NCBI GenBank assembly: GCA_035582835.1
Contig: JAYKAV010002950.1
Coordinates: forward strand, 186,001-250,000
Direction: 5' to 3'
Origin: Phoebastria nigripes
Taxonomy: Eukaryota; Chordata; Aves; Procellariiformes; Diomedeidae
Length of the DNA stretch: 64,000 bases
Part shown: piece after piece, positions 37,666 to 49,345 of the stretch
Layout: each line of letters starts with the position of its first letter
Numbering within the stretch: position 1 is the first letter of the stretch
The notes under the pieces: model-generated
Database searches by the model: none
The model's input: the letters and a program-made list of their open reading frames with translations, nothing else
What the model was told of the DNA's origin: nothing
Made by a program: the position numbers and the translations under genes

Positions 37666-40600
37666 AAAAAATTTGCTCAGTGTCTTGCATGACTGAACAG
37701 TAAATTTTAGGCAAGGAGAGAGCCTGGTAATCTTTTTTTCGCTCTGGACTTTGAAATGTGGCTTTTTAGGGAATCATTGTGGTTTCTTGTACAGCTTCAA
37801 AGAATGCAGGTTTTTTTCCTATTTTTTGTGGAAATGTTATGGCCCTATTTCTTTTATCATATTCTTTCACTAATGTTTTATTAGAAATGAATTTGTGTGC
37901 TGCTGAAACCTTTCTCAGTTGTATGGTCCCTCTACATGCCTCCATGGTTCAAGCAGATACTTGTATTTTTTGCTTTAAACTATTCAAACTAAAATTCAAA
38001 TAAGACAAGACAGTTTCATTGCCCTAAATTGCATCTCTTATCCTTGATAAATAATATTGTGTAACTTCACCAGTAAATCTGATAATTATTTTACAAGTTA
38101 AAATTAAAAGCTGGGTATTCTGTAAAATTTGACATTTGTGTCAGCCTTTCATTGTTTTTGTCCCATGTGACAATAAAATAATGCAAAATCTTCAGAGTTT
38201 CTATATAAATCAAAATAACTTTTTTCATGGTCTTGATTTAGGAACAGAGGTTGCAATTAAGAGAATTAATGATTGTTCTATCAACCTGTCATGCTCATAT
38301 AGGTTAATGGCATCCTTAGGTAACCTGTAAATGGGGAAGGGTAATTCAGGACAGCTTTTCTTCAGAATTTGAGTACAGTGACTTTATTAGTTGCCACAAC
38401 TGTGGTTTGAAGGAGTCTGAAAGAATACGTTAAGAATTCTCTCTGGTAGGTAAACTGGTCCTTGAGACATGGGACTAGAGCACTGTTGTCAAGCTGGTGG
38501 TGTGAGCCCCATGGGTATCCAAAGTATCCAAAGGAGCAGAGAATCTCTAAGGATATATCCTATGCAGAAAACAGCTGGTGGTCCAAACTATTGAACTAGG
38601 CTCCCTTTCTTCCATATAAATGTTCTAGTCTCTGAAACATGCCAGGTAAAATCATATAGACTGATTGCATACTGAGGGCCAGATTAGTCAATGCATTTTG
38701 GCTCTTTCATTCTGCCTGATACCTTGGTAGATATCTACTCTGTGTAGTTGGGAAATGCATTCTGGCTGTCCTGCATCCTTTATCGTAGGTCTGTGAAGGT
38801 CCAAAACCACCCTTAGGAAAATTTCAGGAAAAATATTTGTGGTGGTTGCTTGCTGTTCTCTCCTCTCATCCTTTATAGCCTCATAGTACAGCAAAATTAG
38901 AAATTTGGGGAAGAAAATTTAAACAAATATGGAAGTTATTCTGGCTTGGAAGGATGTGTGCTTTTAAAGTAATGATTAAATTAATAATATTGATATTGCA
39001 CTTCAGTCCTTTGAAATGCTTTCTAAAACTACTGGATATTTCAATCAAAGTTGTTCTGTTTGAGAACCACAAAATCAGATTATTACAAGTCCTTTATACA
39101 ATCCTCTTTACTGTTGGTCTTTAATAGTGTGCATTTTAGTGAATGTGTAAGGAAACCCATTAGTTTTCCAAGCTTTTCCTCTAAAACAAGACTTTCTTCT
39201 GTATCTACATTTTAATATTAGTTCTGTGTTTGCACATTGTTACTAACCCTTCTGACTGATTGATTATATGGCAATAATACTTATCATTTTTATTTTTTCT
39301 CTAATTTTAGCAGTAGATCATAAATATTTTAGTCAATATCTTGTGTGGTAACTAAATGATACATTATATATTTTCCATTCTTAAGTTTAATTTTGATAAT
39401 CAATTAATGTATATATTCTAATTTACTCCAAAATTGTAGGCTTTTTTTATGAAACTCTGCCCCCCCGAACTTCAAGATTTCTCAGAATTTTATATCTCAT
39501 ATCAGTGGATCTGCTGTTAATGCTAGTTTAACTGTAATCAATGCATTATTGGTAGTACAAATCACTAGAAATACAATATTTTTACATTTTTACATGAGTT
39601 TTTGGTTTAATAGTTATAGGAAATATTTAATAAGTTTTGAACAAATGGAGTTCCCAGTGAAAAGATTATATTACCATGGAGGCAAGACTGAGTGTATTTG
39701 CCTGTAATTTAAAGAGAAATAGATATACTATTCTTATCTCTAAATCTGGCATTATACATTTAAGAAATTCAAGAACCAAGATTATACTTAAAATAAAACC
39801 CAGATTTAGTTAGGTAATGAACAAGGTAAGGAACAAGGGATGACTTTCAGTAGCTCCTGGTGGAGCCACTGGTGCAAAGTTTATTCCATTCAGTCTGATG
39901 GTGGAGTGTCTGTTCCACATTTCCCCGTTCCATTTTCTCCTGTCTCTGCCCCAGCCACTACTACAGATGTGGAAATAATGCTCTAAGCAGTGTCCATTTT
40001 ATGTATACAAAACGCCTTTACTCTGCCCTGTGGTAGTGTTGTGAGAGTAAGAGGCAGCAGAAATGTATTTCACACAGACAAAAAAGTTTCTTTATAAGTC
40101 AGATCATTTAAATTAAGATGACAAATACTAAAATGTTTAAACACATTTTTATGCTTGTCATATGTTATCAGTACACAACTTCACTGGAATGGAGAAAAAA
40201 AAAAATAGTTCTGATACAGTACACCTGAAAATCATAGCAGTACTGGGGGTATTGACTTAAGTGTGGAAAATGTAACAGTCCTTTTGCATTTTGTTTGTCA
40301 ATTTAAATACACTTCTTAATTTCTTCACTCACTGTATATGAAATTTTTACCAAGTTAATAGAAAATTTCCAGCTACCAGGAGGTTTATAGCTTAACTGCA
40401 TGGATGAGAACAGATCAGAATTGGCAACCTTCCGTAAGCATCCAATGTCCCAAACCTGTTAGAAAATCCCCACTCTGTCATGTCTTCAGAGGGTTATAGT
40501 CTTGTACTTGTTTATGTGGTACTTCTATGTGCTGTGTCCATGCATGTGTTCCTAATACCTGTATGTCTGAAGATCAAGTAGAAAAATACCTACAGAAGTA

Positions 40601-41019
40601 TAAAATTCTTGCACCTTGCCAACATGGATGTAGGCTTGACAAAGACTGGTGTTCCTGTGCTAATTCCATTTTAAAAAGCCTTTGTGCATAAATACACACT
40701 GGATTAATAAAATAATATTTAGGATTTGAGCCTTAAAAATGATTTCATTGCATCCTGTAGAAACAAAAAATAAAAGCAACCAATGTCTACAATGCAGCTA
40801 TGAAGGGGGGAAAAATGCTTCACTGTTATTTGCCTGTAATTGGCTTTGAGCATCACAATGCACGTGTAATTGGGTCTGTACTTGTATTCTTCAAGGGTTC
40901 TGTGCTATTTCTACTTGAACCCATTTTTGATATGGTTCAGCTCAGCAGTGCCAGCTACCTCTTGTTATGCAGTTGAAAAACTGTGGCCATTAAAAATAGG
41001 ATACAGTGTGATTTTGTTT
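37666..41019. other. Non-coding, no gene seen
   Basis: Holds the possible hAT relic at 38481. GGGCCAGATTAGTC at 38677 looks like the start of a palindromic repeat but no second arm is found. Very AT-rich at 39200-39800. Confidence 0.55.
38481..38593. mobile_element. Possible short hAT-like relic
   Basis: CACTGTTGTCAAGCTGGTGG on the left and, in reverse complement, CAATAGTTTGGACCACCAGC on the right are weakly hAT-like inverted ends. The 8 bp outside each end (GACTAGAG and AACTAGGC) share ACTAG, which could be a decayed target duplication. Similarity is low and chance is possible. Confidence 0.3.
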
Positions 41020-41700
41020 TGCAGCACTGCATGGAAAATCAGTTGCTGTTCATAACAGCTCTGTGGTTGGTTGATTTAAAGCAGGAGGGCGACTTCAAAT
41101 TGACAAGCAGACAGTTCATGAAAAAGGATATTGTATCTTTAAGGCATTCTGACTGATTGTGTTTAACTGCGTTACTCAGCAGGCAGTAATTAGGCGGTAG
41201 CTTTGCTGAGAAACTTAAAGCAGAGGCTGTGTTGCTCTGTGCTCTTGAATTAAAAAAAAAAAAGCAAAAAAATTCTGGATTTGAACAAATGGGATTTTTA
41301 CTGTTTTTTAGCCAGTATGGGAGCAAACAGAAAGCAGACCCCTAGAGGCTCCTAAAGTTATCTTCCCATGCAGATAGTCTCTAGGGAGCTGTGGTGCTTG
41401 TGAAAGGAGGCAATGAGAACCATTATAGAAGCACATGACACTATTGCTGAAGGTCAGAGTGGTATTGGAATAAAAGAGAAGCTGCTGATACAAAATGACA
41501 TGGCTGCTGCATCTTCTGGGCCAGTTCACAATTTTGATTGGAATGTAGCTCAAATACATCATGAATGTGATTAATAAATAAAAGTACATAATAATGATGA
41601 TGGCTGAACTGGTGCTTCCCCAGACTGCTGCAGAGCAGGAGAGACTGGGATTTTCAGATAAAAGGCAGCAAACAAAATATGCAGTTAATGCCACCGCCTG
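41020..41700. promoter_or_regulatory. Candidate conserved non-coding element
   Basis: This repeat-free stretch has complex sequence such as GGTTGGTTGATTTAAAGCAG, GCAGGCAGTAATTAGGCGG and AATGTAGCTCAAATACATCA. The 128-codon minus-strand frame at 41308-41694 shows no domain and is probably chance. Only texture and motifs support the call. Confidence 0.27.
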
Positions 41701-43324
41701 AGGAAGAGTTTGATTTGAAAATACTATTGTAGTTTTGTGAAGTGGACACTGCAGTGCACCGTTGCAAACACTGAATGCAGGAATGAGTTGTTAACCTTCT
41801 CCTTTTGAGCTTTACAATAGTGCAACAACTTGTGGAGGGGAGTACCACAAAGTTAAGATATGCTTTTGTCATAAATAGCATAGGAGCTTCACAGAAGCAC
41901 TCTTCTTCCCCCTCACACCTCTACTTTCTATTGCTGATATTTTGATGTTTATGCTTAGACATGTCATTGGTTAACAGCAATTAGGCTTTGAAAAGACTCG
42001 AGATTCTATTGCCATTTATTTATACTACAGCCTCTTTATCTGTGTTTTAAAAAAAAAAGATAGTTCATTTGTTTACTTGATGCCATTATACTGCTGGAAA
42101 ATGAAGTCATCCATTAACAGCATAAATTAAGCCTATGTTTTGATTTGGCATCAGGTAGTAGATATCGCCAAAGGGTCACATTTTAAGTGTGAGGAGCATT
42201 ATTTTTCCTGCGTAGCCTAAGCTTCTTTGTGAGGTCCAGCAAAACTCTTTTGATGACTGTGACTCTGATTCTGAATAGAACTGCTTTCTATAGTTCTGAC
42301 ACCGGTTCTGATAACTTTGAGGTAAAGTCATTAAAGTCAGTCTCCTTCAGCAAACTCTGTGGTTTGATAAATCTTTTTTATTTTATCTCCTTCATTCACA
42401 TGTTAACAAGAAAGTAAATTAGTGTGTAAATTGGCAAGAACAGTGCACTGAGCAACATGCTTTATCACAGGACCATTGTCCTGAGGTTTGAAGTTTTTAA
42501 AAAGGTTTGATCTGAGTAAATTATGAAAGCTTATCAGAATTCTCTGACTGAATGTTTATAAGAGCCAGAACTGCCTTCCAATTACAGCTGGGCTTGCAAC
42601 AGTGAGATGGATTCAATGCCATTGCCTAAAATTCACCTATCTTTATTTCCTGTTTTCAAGGTCGATCCATTTTGTGTGCTTCATAGACGCCCTTTGAAAC
42701 TGGGATATACAGAACATCAAGGATTAAATTGCCAAAGTATTTTTTTTCTAAGTGACAATGAGCCTAATTCACTGTCAGTTAATGCCAGGTGTTTTTCCCC
42801 TAGTATTAAGTTCTTCAAAACTGTAGCTGTATAGGACACCATTCACAGGGGCTTAACGTAGGGAGAGGAAAACGATTACATGAAGTCAAATAAAATGAAT
42901 AATTCATTACATCACGTTTGTAATCCTGGTGTTAAGCATAAAACCAGTGTTTTATTTTTCAGCAAAATGGTTTTGTACCATTTCATACAGCATATAATAC
43001 AAAACAATAACTGCATACATAATGTGAAAAGCCTACAGGCAAAGAGGGTCCTGCTTGGTGCTTCTGGCTTCATCTGGGGTGTCACAATATCCATGCTTTG
43101 AGGCAATGCCTACGAGTACCCATCTTCCCTTGGAATCTTCTGGGGCCAATGGAGTGTCTGTCTTTTAATTTTATTATAAAATATTGCCCCAGCTCTTTAC
43201 CACAAATTTGAAAATCAATTTTTACATCTCGCTAAAACTATGTACCTCTCATTTATTTCTATGGTTATTCTACTGACAATAAACAACTCAAAGTGAAACG
43301 CCTTTCTGTGTTTTTCTATTACAT

Positions 43325-43352
43325 CTCTCCTTCTCTCCCTCTTTCTCTCACA
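43325..43352. repeat. CT-rich tract
   Basis: CTCTCCTTCTCTCCCTCTTT and CTCTCA; the start of a compound low-complexity region that continues into the AT/GT microsatellite at 43380. Confidence 0.75.
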
Positions 43353-43379
43353 CATGCTTGCGCACATGTCTGGACACAG

Positions 43380-43435
43380 ATACATACTATATATATGTAT
43401 ATATATACATGTATGCATGTATATACGTGTATACT
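43380..43435. repeat. Compound (TA)/(TG)/(CA) microsatellite
   Basis: ATACATACTATATATATGTA then TATATATACATGTATGCATG and TATATACGTGTATAC. Almost entirely alternating pyrimidine-purine. The 144-codon frame at 43354-43788 begins inside it and is not a gene. Confidence 0.88.
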
Positions 43436-43830
43436 TATGCCATATTTATATAGGTAAGAATACAGCAGCTGTAAGTTGTATAAAAGATAACATAATAAAA
43501 AATTTACACTTTTTTCCAAACTCAATAAATTTCTTTCTAATATTCATCCATGCCTTTTCTGACCTGGATTTCTTTGGTTTTGTTTCGGGTTTTTTTGGGG
43601 GGTGTGTGCAACCCAGTGTTATTTGTTGTTTAATTTTGCCATCTGGTAAAGCCTCTCTCTTTTTAGATGGGAACCCTCACTGGAGGAAGGTTGTTTTGCA
43701 TCCTCAGTGTCACAGATTCCAAATCAGATCTACTGTAACGATGTCCTTACACGGGCTGATTATTATGCTATATTCCAGGCTGAAATAATTGTGTACCTGG
43801 ACCATCTGCTTCTGCCTTTTCCAGCACCTT

Positions 43831-43893
43831 CCCGTGGACAGCTCCGGGGCACTCAACCGGGGCAGGGGCGGACTCCCACCGAGGTGTCCACGC
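43831..43893. other. Small CpG-rich patch
   Basis: About six CpG dinucleotides fall in some 63 bp (CCCGTGG, CTCCGGGG, AACCGGGG, GGGCGGAC, CACCGAGG, CCACGC), in sharp contrast to the CpG-poor flanks. It is too short for a CpG island. It is followed at 43901 by TTGTGGGAAAG, which resembles an RBPJ site. Confidence 0.45.
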
Positions 43894-44939
43894 ATTTGTC
43901 TTGTGGGAAAGGACAGACTCTGTCAGTGGATTTCAAAGCTGTTTAACAAAGCACTTCCCCTTTCCAAGAATAATAGCCTTTAATAGCCTACATTTGCACA
44001 CAACAGCAAACATATCATGCCTGTGATGTAACAAAAATATCTGCTAGTCATAATGCAAATCCGACAAGGGCATTCTAACCAGTTTTTAAATTTAAAATAA
44101 CAAACTGCTGATTAATTGTAATGGTCAGTCATCTCCAAACTAGATTAAGAAACTTTAATAGTCTGAGAATAATATATGATTACTGATTTCAAAGGAGGGT
44201 ACAAATATAGCCATTTTGGATTAATGTATATTTCTCAAATGTAGCCAGATGAATTTAATTCATTTTGTGGTGTTCATGGCATTTAAAAATGATTTTAATG
44301 AATTACTATAGAAAGCGTATCTTATTCTTTTAATTAATCTTTTATTTAAAGAAGTGTTTTCACCCAAGATACTAAGGAAGAACATTATAAACATACTCAG
44401 GCAAAAGGTAATAGATTTAAAGTTTAATTGTAATGTTCTGTTAAGCATTTTTAATGGAAAACCTGATGACCCAATTATACAGTGAAAGTGGAAAATCAGA
44501 ACACAGTATCTGGATTTGAATATAAAAATGCTGAGATGCATAATACATAGGAGTTTGAAATCTATTCTACTTCTTGTCAAGGAGGTATAAAATTATCAAG
44601 AATTAACAGAGAGCAGAAATCAGACCCTGGAAAAGAGCTGAGCATTCTGGAGAGGAATATAAATTATATTTTAACTTAGAATAGTAGCCTGCCTCTCCAT
44701 GCAGTGCAGAATCAGTATTTTTTTAAATTTTCCTGCACTGACATCCCCTTCTTTCTGCACTATCACTATTCATAGTGGCATCAGCAAGACCTTCTTCCCA
44801 GGGTAAATCCTTCCCAATATTGAAAGTCAGCTACGAAATTAGCTAGTTTGAGAAGAGATTTTCCAAGATACCTGGCATCACTGAACTCAGTCAGGAGCTG
44901 GATGGGTTTTACCTTGAAAATCTTCCCTTTCCATCTAAG

Positions 44940-45151
44940 CTGTGGTTCCCAAACTGAGGTCCTAACAAGCTATTGGTGAGGGCGTGAAGAATAAGAGAAT
45001 GGCTTACGGGACCATAGCATCTTAATAGTCTTTTCAATTCTAAAAAGTAATGCTAATAATGTATTGGTCCACCAGAATCTATGATGATCCACAGGAAAAT
45101 CTGACTGTTCATGGTGCTCCATCAGTACAAAAAGTTTGAGAATGACTGCAG
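44940..45151. mobile_element. hAT-type non-autonomous DNA transposon relic
   Basis: The left end CTGTGGTTCCCAAACTGAGG and the right end, read in reverse complement, CTGCAGTCATTCTCAAACTT followed by TTT, are inverted and resemble hAT-Charlie termini (CAGTGGTTCTCAAACTTTTT). The element is about 210 bp, typical of MER5-like internal-deletion products, with no transposase. I could not see a matching 8-bp target duplication, so edges are uncertain by a few bases. Confidence 0.52.
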
Positions 45152-46794
45152 GGTTCAGTTATTTCAACTTCTCCTCCTAAAAGAGATATATAGCTAAAAC
45201 AAAGTCTCTGAGCATACAGCAGCAGATACAAGTAAAATCTTCTATCTTCAATGTGTCACAGACAACACAGGAGAATGGTGCTTCATCCAGTACATGGTAC
45301 TTTGGGTCTTTAATGGTGAAAGAAGAAGTAATGTGAATGTGACTGCGCAGATGCCGTTATTCAGGGGAAATGAAGTTGTTATGCACAGTACTTAAGAAAA
45401 GGTCCTAAGGGAAATATGCAGACATGTGAGAGCACGAAATTATCAACTTCACTTAATGCCTTGAGGGAGTTGAATTTGAGGGTATCTGAGCTGGTACCAA
45501 ACTGTGTGCTTGGGAGGCTGGGGAACAGGTCTTTGTAGCTTGCTGGTATTAACCACTTTTTAGCCATCCAAGCCTTGCTTTGTTCTCTGCCTCTACACGT
45601 AAAAATGTTAACCACCGAGTAAAAGTCGATGCCAAGCATACCACAACTATAGGTAGCCTCTGGAGCACCATCTGGTTATATTATTTTACTCAAATTGTGT
45701 ATAAAAATCTGCCTCATCTTGACCATATTATCAGCACAAAACCCATTAATTTATATCCAGCCTCACATGATGTTTATTTCTTCCCACTTTTCATGTGGCT
45801 ATGATAGACCACAGACACGCCAGTATCAATTTCACCTTCATTATGATCTACATCATCAAGTGTAGAGCCTCAAAAATTCATTATCTCAACAATTCAGGTT
45901 GTGGTGGGATTCTTGAGGAACCAATACAGCGGGAACAGCTGACTGTTGGACTTTTCTTGTGAGAAGCTGACAGTCTTAGCTTGTGACCTTCAAAAGTATA
46001 ACCATTCTTAAAAGCTATACAGTTTCTCTGGTGGCTCAGAAATTCCTAGGCGTCTTTTACATATCCTTTTGTATGCAAGTTATGGAAAAAAGGTATCTGG
46101 AGAAAAGGTTGTTCTAGATATGATTCTGAGCATTCAAAAAGGACTAGCTGCAAATGTGGAGACTGAAGGCAATATGACAGTGACAATGCAATGAAAGACT
46201 TCAAGATCTTTAAGGAAAGAAGGGACATGACCAAAGTAATGCATTTCAAGCATACAACCCTTAATCATTTCAGAGAAAGACAAGGCTTACAGAGAAAGGA
46301 AGTAAAGAAATTCTGTAAGTAAATAAATTTCTATAAAGAAATTAACATTAATTACGCCAATACAGAGGAAGAGTGGAAAACACACTAATAGACCAATCTG
46401 GTAAAATCATCAGCTCTTTAGTGACCTAAAAATCCAAAAGAAAGAATCCAGAAATGGAAAATAGTTCAAGCGACTACAGATGAACATGAAAGAATAGCAG
46501 AAGCTATTGAGACAAATTCAGAAGTGCTGAGGGACAAAACAAGATACTTTTCAGAAGGTGCATGAAAGGTAAGAAGAAAGCAGTTATAGTAAGAACAAGA
46601 CAAGGAAAATTAAGTCCACTGCTTGATAGAGATTGAAAAACTGAGACTACCATGCTTAATTCATTTCTGTTCCAGTCTGCACTATAAATACTATGTGCGG
46701 TCAGGAAGTTAGTACTACTAACACCAAGCAAAGTTGTAAGATCTCAGTTAAGACAAGAATAGTTTAGAAAAATACTTAGGTAACACAAACATTT
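45152..46794. other. Non-coding, upper part possibly decayed LINE
   Basis: 45152-46000 shows nothing. A-rich plus-strand sequence from about 46430 may be the decayed upstream part of the old CR1-type LINE, but I could not place conserved blocks in it. Confidence 0.45.
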
Positions 46795-47950
46795 TCAAAT
46801 TGCCTGGGCCTAATGAAATTCCTCCTATAGATGTGGCTAAAGCAAATTTGGAGTATTTTCAGAGGTGAGATTTCAGAAGACTAGGGAAGGACAAATGCAA
46901 AGACTATGAAAATAAGATAAAAAGGGAGCCAAGGAAGTGTACACCAACCAGCTTTACTTAATTCTCTGTGAGAGAAGGTCTCAGATAATGAAACAAATTA
47001 TTTATAGGCACCTCAATGAGTACAAGAAGGTTTTCAGCCAGCATGGTTCAAAGACAAATCATATCACACCAGTTCATCTGTGAGACAGTGTACTGGACAG
47101 TGTACTGGATAGAAGAGAAACAGCAGATATTACTGTTCTTGACTTAAATAAATGCTGTCTCACATGACCTTCTCATAAAGATGCTAGACAAAACTCTTTG
47201 AATCCAGATTTGTGCAAAACTGATCAAAAAAGTATTTTGAGTACTTACCAGTTTGGTGCTACTCCACATTTCCATTATTAATCTGGAAGATGTATTAGAC
47301 AGCATTTTGCTTATTAAATTTACGGGAAACACTCCTGTGGGAGGGACTGCAAGCATGCCAGAGGATGGGATTAGAACTTAAAATGATCTGGAGAAATCAT
47401 CTGGAAAATACTGAACACAATTCGGTAAGCAGAAATACATAAATCTGTTCTTAGACATGATGAACTCTATGAATATGAGATAGAAAACAATGGGCTAGGT
47501 CTCAGATGTGTAGAAAAATGCTGGGAGACGTAATGGATCACAAACTGAGTATGAGTCACCACTGTTATGATACAGTAAAAAAAGAAAACACTGCATGATA
47601 ATATGTGTATAAACAGTAGTGAGTAATCCTCCTAATCTATTCAGTATTACTAAAACTTAGCTGTGTTATTATGCTTCCAAGAGAGCAAACAAAAATTTAG
47701 AAAACAAAAACTACCAAAAATATTGAAATAACTTATTTAATACATAGAAGAGAAGAAAGAAGAAGAGACATAGAAATCAGCTAAAATTGTGGGGGGGGGA
47801 TGCTGTAGTAATTCCACCACCCAAAATTTTTACAGATAGATTCGATGAACTTCAGTAAGAAATTATATCATTCTAGTTGATTCTGCTTTGCAATGGGGCA
47901 GGTGGAGTGGATGAGCTCTTAAGATTCCTTCCAACACTTTTATACGAATC
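46795..47950 (+). mobile_element. Ancient, heavily decayed CR1-type LINE
   Basis: Fragments of a CR1-like ORF2 appear in order on the plus strand. Near 46800 a PGPNEIP-like stretch corresponds to the reverse-transcriptase start. Near 46945-47080 the remains read like the NYRP...SL.S and FSQHGF region. At 47135-47180 VLDLNKC..T.SH.L resembles the VYLDFSKAFDTVSHDLL block. Around 47545-47590 there is a sequence resembling the HKLSMSH.C variable region, and near 47690-47770 the GLENMTYEERLK region. The end at 47890-47945 has the CR1 3' form: GGAGTGGATGAGCTCTTAAG then ATTCCTTCCAACA. Frames are broken many times. Weaker similarity may start at about 46430. Homology is from memory of the family; order and 3' end make it fairly convincing. 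Confidence 0.7.
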
Positions 47951-48782
47951 TTTTGTTAAGTATAGGAGGAATTTTACTTTTTGACAAGGACACTAAGCTT
48001 TTTCAAGACTGAGCTGAAATTTCTAGTGTCTGTGCAAGCAAAATCTGAGTTGCTCCCGCTAAGCAGTGAATTAAGATTGAAAAAAGATAGCCTGTTGCTG
48101 ATTCATGCAAGAGTGTACCATTGTTTTGTCTTTGGTAGAACCCCTTAAAGCAGGATCTAATGTTTTCAACCTTGAAAACTAGAAGGAAATGGGATGCAAA
48201 TGTGCTAAACTAGCCTCATTGTTGGTCCATGAAAAGGGTGTTATCAACTTTTAGAGATTTGATTTTCTGGAGACAGAGATGTACAGAGTTTGCTAGAGGG
48301 CTTTGCTGTGAATTAGGCTATTGCAGCAAATAGGGTAGGATTTGTAAAATGCTTAAAGTAGCCATTTCAAGATACAGGTCTCTTTAGGCAGAAGCAGCCT
48401 GGACAGGGCTGGACAGGTTATGACAGACAGGAACCGCCCAGGTATTGAATAAGTCTGCTCCAGCAGTGGGTGGCCCTGCTATTCTATAGGCACTGGAAGG
48501 GAGTAGATCAAGATGACAGCCATGGAGGGTAAGCTGCCTACAGGTATTTTCTTGTTGTGCTGCTTATGAAGAATGTGTGACAACTTTTCCACATTCAGTT
48601 CTCTGGCCATCCTTCTTCTTAACTGTCATTCAAAAATGAAGTTTAGACACAGACATCTTACAGCTACTACCTGCAATTCACTGTTAGCACACCTATCTCT
48701 GTCGGTTCACCACAATTCTTTCTGGGAAGTGATGTATATCCTCAGCTTCTGCTGCAGCAGCTGACCAGAGAGGAAATCGATG
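47951..48782. other. Spacer between two CR1 copies
   Basis: About 0.8 kb of unique-looking sequence between the old plus-strand and younger minus-strand CR1 copies. A short tandem CTGGACAGGG/CTGGACAGGT lies at 48399-48418. No gene. Confidence 0.55.
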
Positions 48783-49345
48783 GAATCACAGAATGGTTGA
48801 GGTTGGAAGGTACCTTGGGATATCATCCAGTCCAGCCTCCTGCTCAGTGCAAGGTCAGCTAGGACTAGCAAGGTTGCCCAAGACTGTGTCCAGTCAGGTT
48901 TTGAATGTCTCTGAGGATAGAGACTCCAAAACCTCACAGATAATCTGTTCCAGTATTCAACCACTCTCACTGCAAAAAGGCTCTTTGTTGTGTTCAAATG
49001 GAATTTCTTGTATTTCAGTTTATGCCTGTTGCCTCTTGTCTGTTCACAGGATACTGCTGAGAAGAGTCGGACTTCGTATTCTTTACTGCCTCCCATCAGG
49101 TATTCATATACACTGACAAGGTTCCCCGTGAGCCATTTCTTCTCTAAGCTGAACAGTCCCACCTCCCTCAGCTTCTCCTCATAGAAGAGATGTTCCAGTC
49201 CTGTCATCATCTTTGTGGGCCTCTGCTGGAGTCCCTCCAATATGTCCATATATTTCTTGTACTGGGGAGACCAGCACTCCAGATGTGGTCTGAAACTGTA
49301 GATCAACATTAGCTGATTGAGGGGGGCTTGGACCTTACCTTTATC
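48783..49345 (-). mobile_element. CR1 LINE, 5'-truncated copy with ORF2 C-terminal remnant
   Basis: CR1 is the dominant non-LTR retrotransposon of birds; full-length copies encode an endonuclease and reverse transcriptase. This copy keeps only the last part of ORF2 and the 3' UTR. Read on the minus strand, residues from about 34 of the open frame (near 49285) give the CR1 C-terminal signature: HLE..WSPQYKK, then GLEHL.YEEKLRE.GLFSLEKK, then RGN.HKLK..FHLN and VEYWNRL, ending near 48941. After WNRL the frame slips: the expected end of ORF2 appears out of frame, and the open frame runs on into the 3' UTR by chance. The 3' end reads CCTTCCAACCTCAACCATTC followed by TGTGATTCCA, the bird CR1 tail. 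The 5' end at about 49300-49345 is the usual truncation. A frameshift and missing catalytic domains make it inactive. Identification is firm; the 5' boundary is approximate and no clear target duplication is visible. Confidence 0.93.
48941..49285 (-). pseudogene. CR1 ORF2 C-terminal fragment (dead reverse-transcriptase tail)
   Basis: This is the part of the CR1 copy that still reads as ORF2 protein, about 115 codons without a stop. It lies downstream of the catalytic reverse-transcriptase core, so the YADD-type active site and the endonuclease are absent. The containing open frame is 225 codons (48707-49384), but its first 33 residues and everything after WNRL at residues 145-148 do not read as CR1 in this frame. 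The intact stretch suggests modest divergence from its source element. It is a transposon relic and should not be annotated as a host gene. Confidence 0.85.

Larger units (their letters stand above)
41701..44939. other. Non-coding, no gene seen
   Basis: Holds the compound microsatellite at 43325-43435 and the CpG-rich patch at 43831. Minus-strand frame 44260-44580 (106 codons) is AT-driven. Confidence 0.55.

Noticed and set aside
41308..41694. 128-codon minus-strand open frame with a hydrophobic stretch
   Set aside because: The hydrophobic part is an effect of AT-rich codons; no family recognised.
43354..43788. 144-codon plus-strand open frame
   Set aside because: Its first third is translated microsatellite; the remainder shows no domain.
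44260..44580. 106-codon minus-strand open frame
   Set aside because: AT-driven composition (F, I, L, S, N), no domain.
48793..49116. 107-codon plus-strand open frame
   Set aside because: It is the antisense of the CR1 relic.
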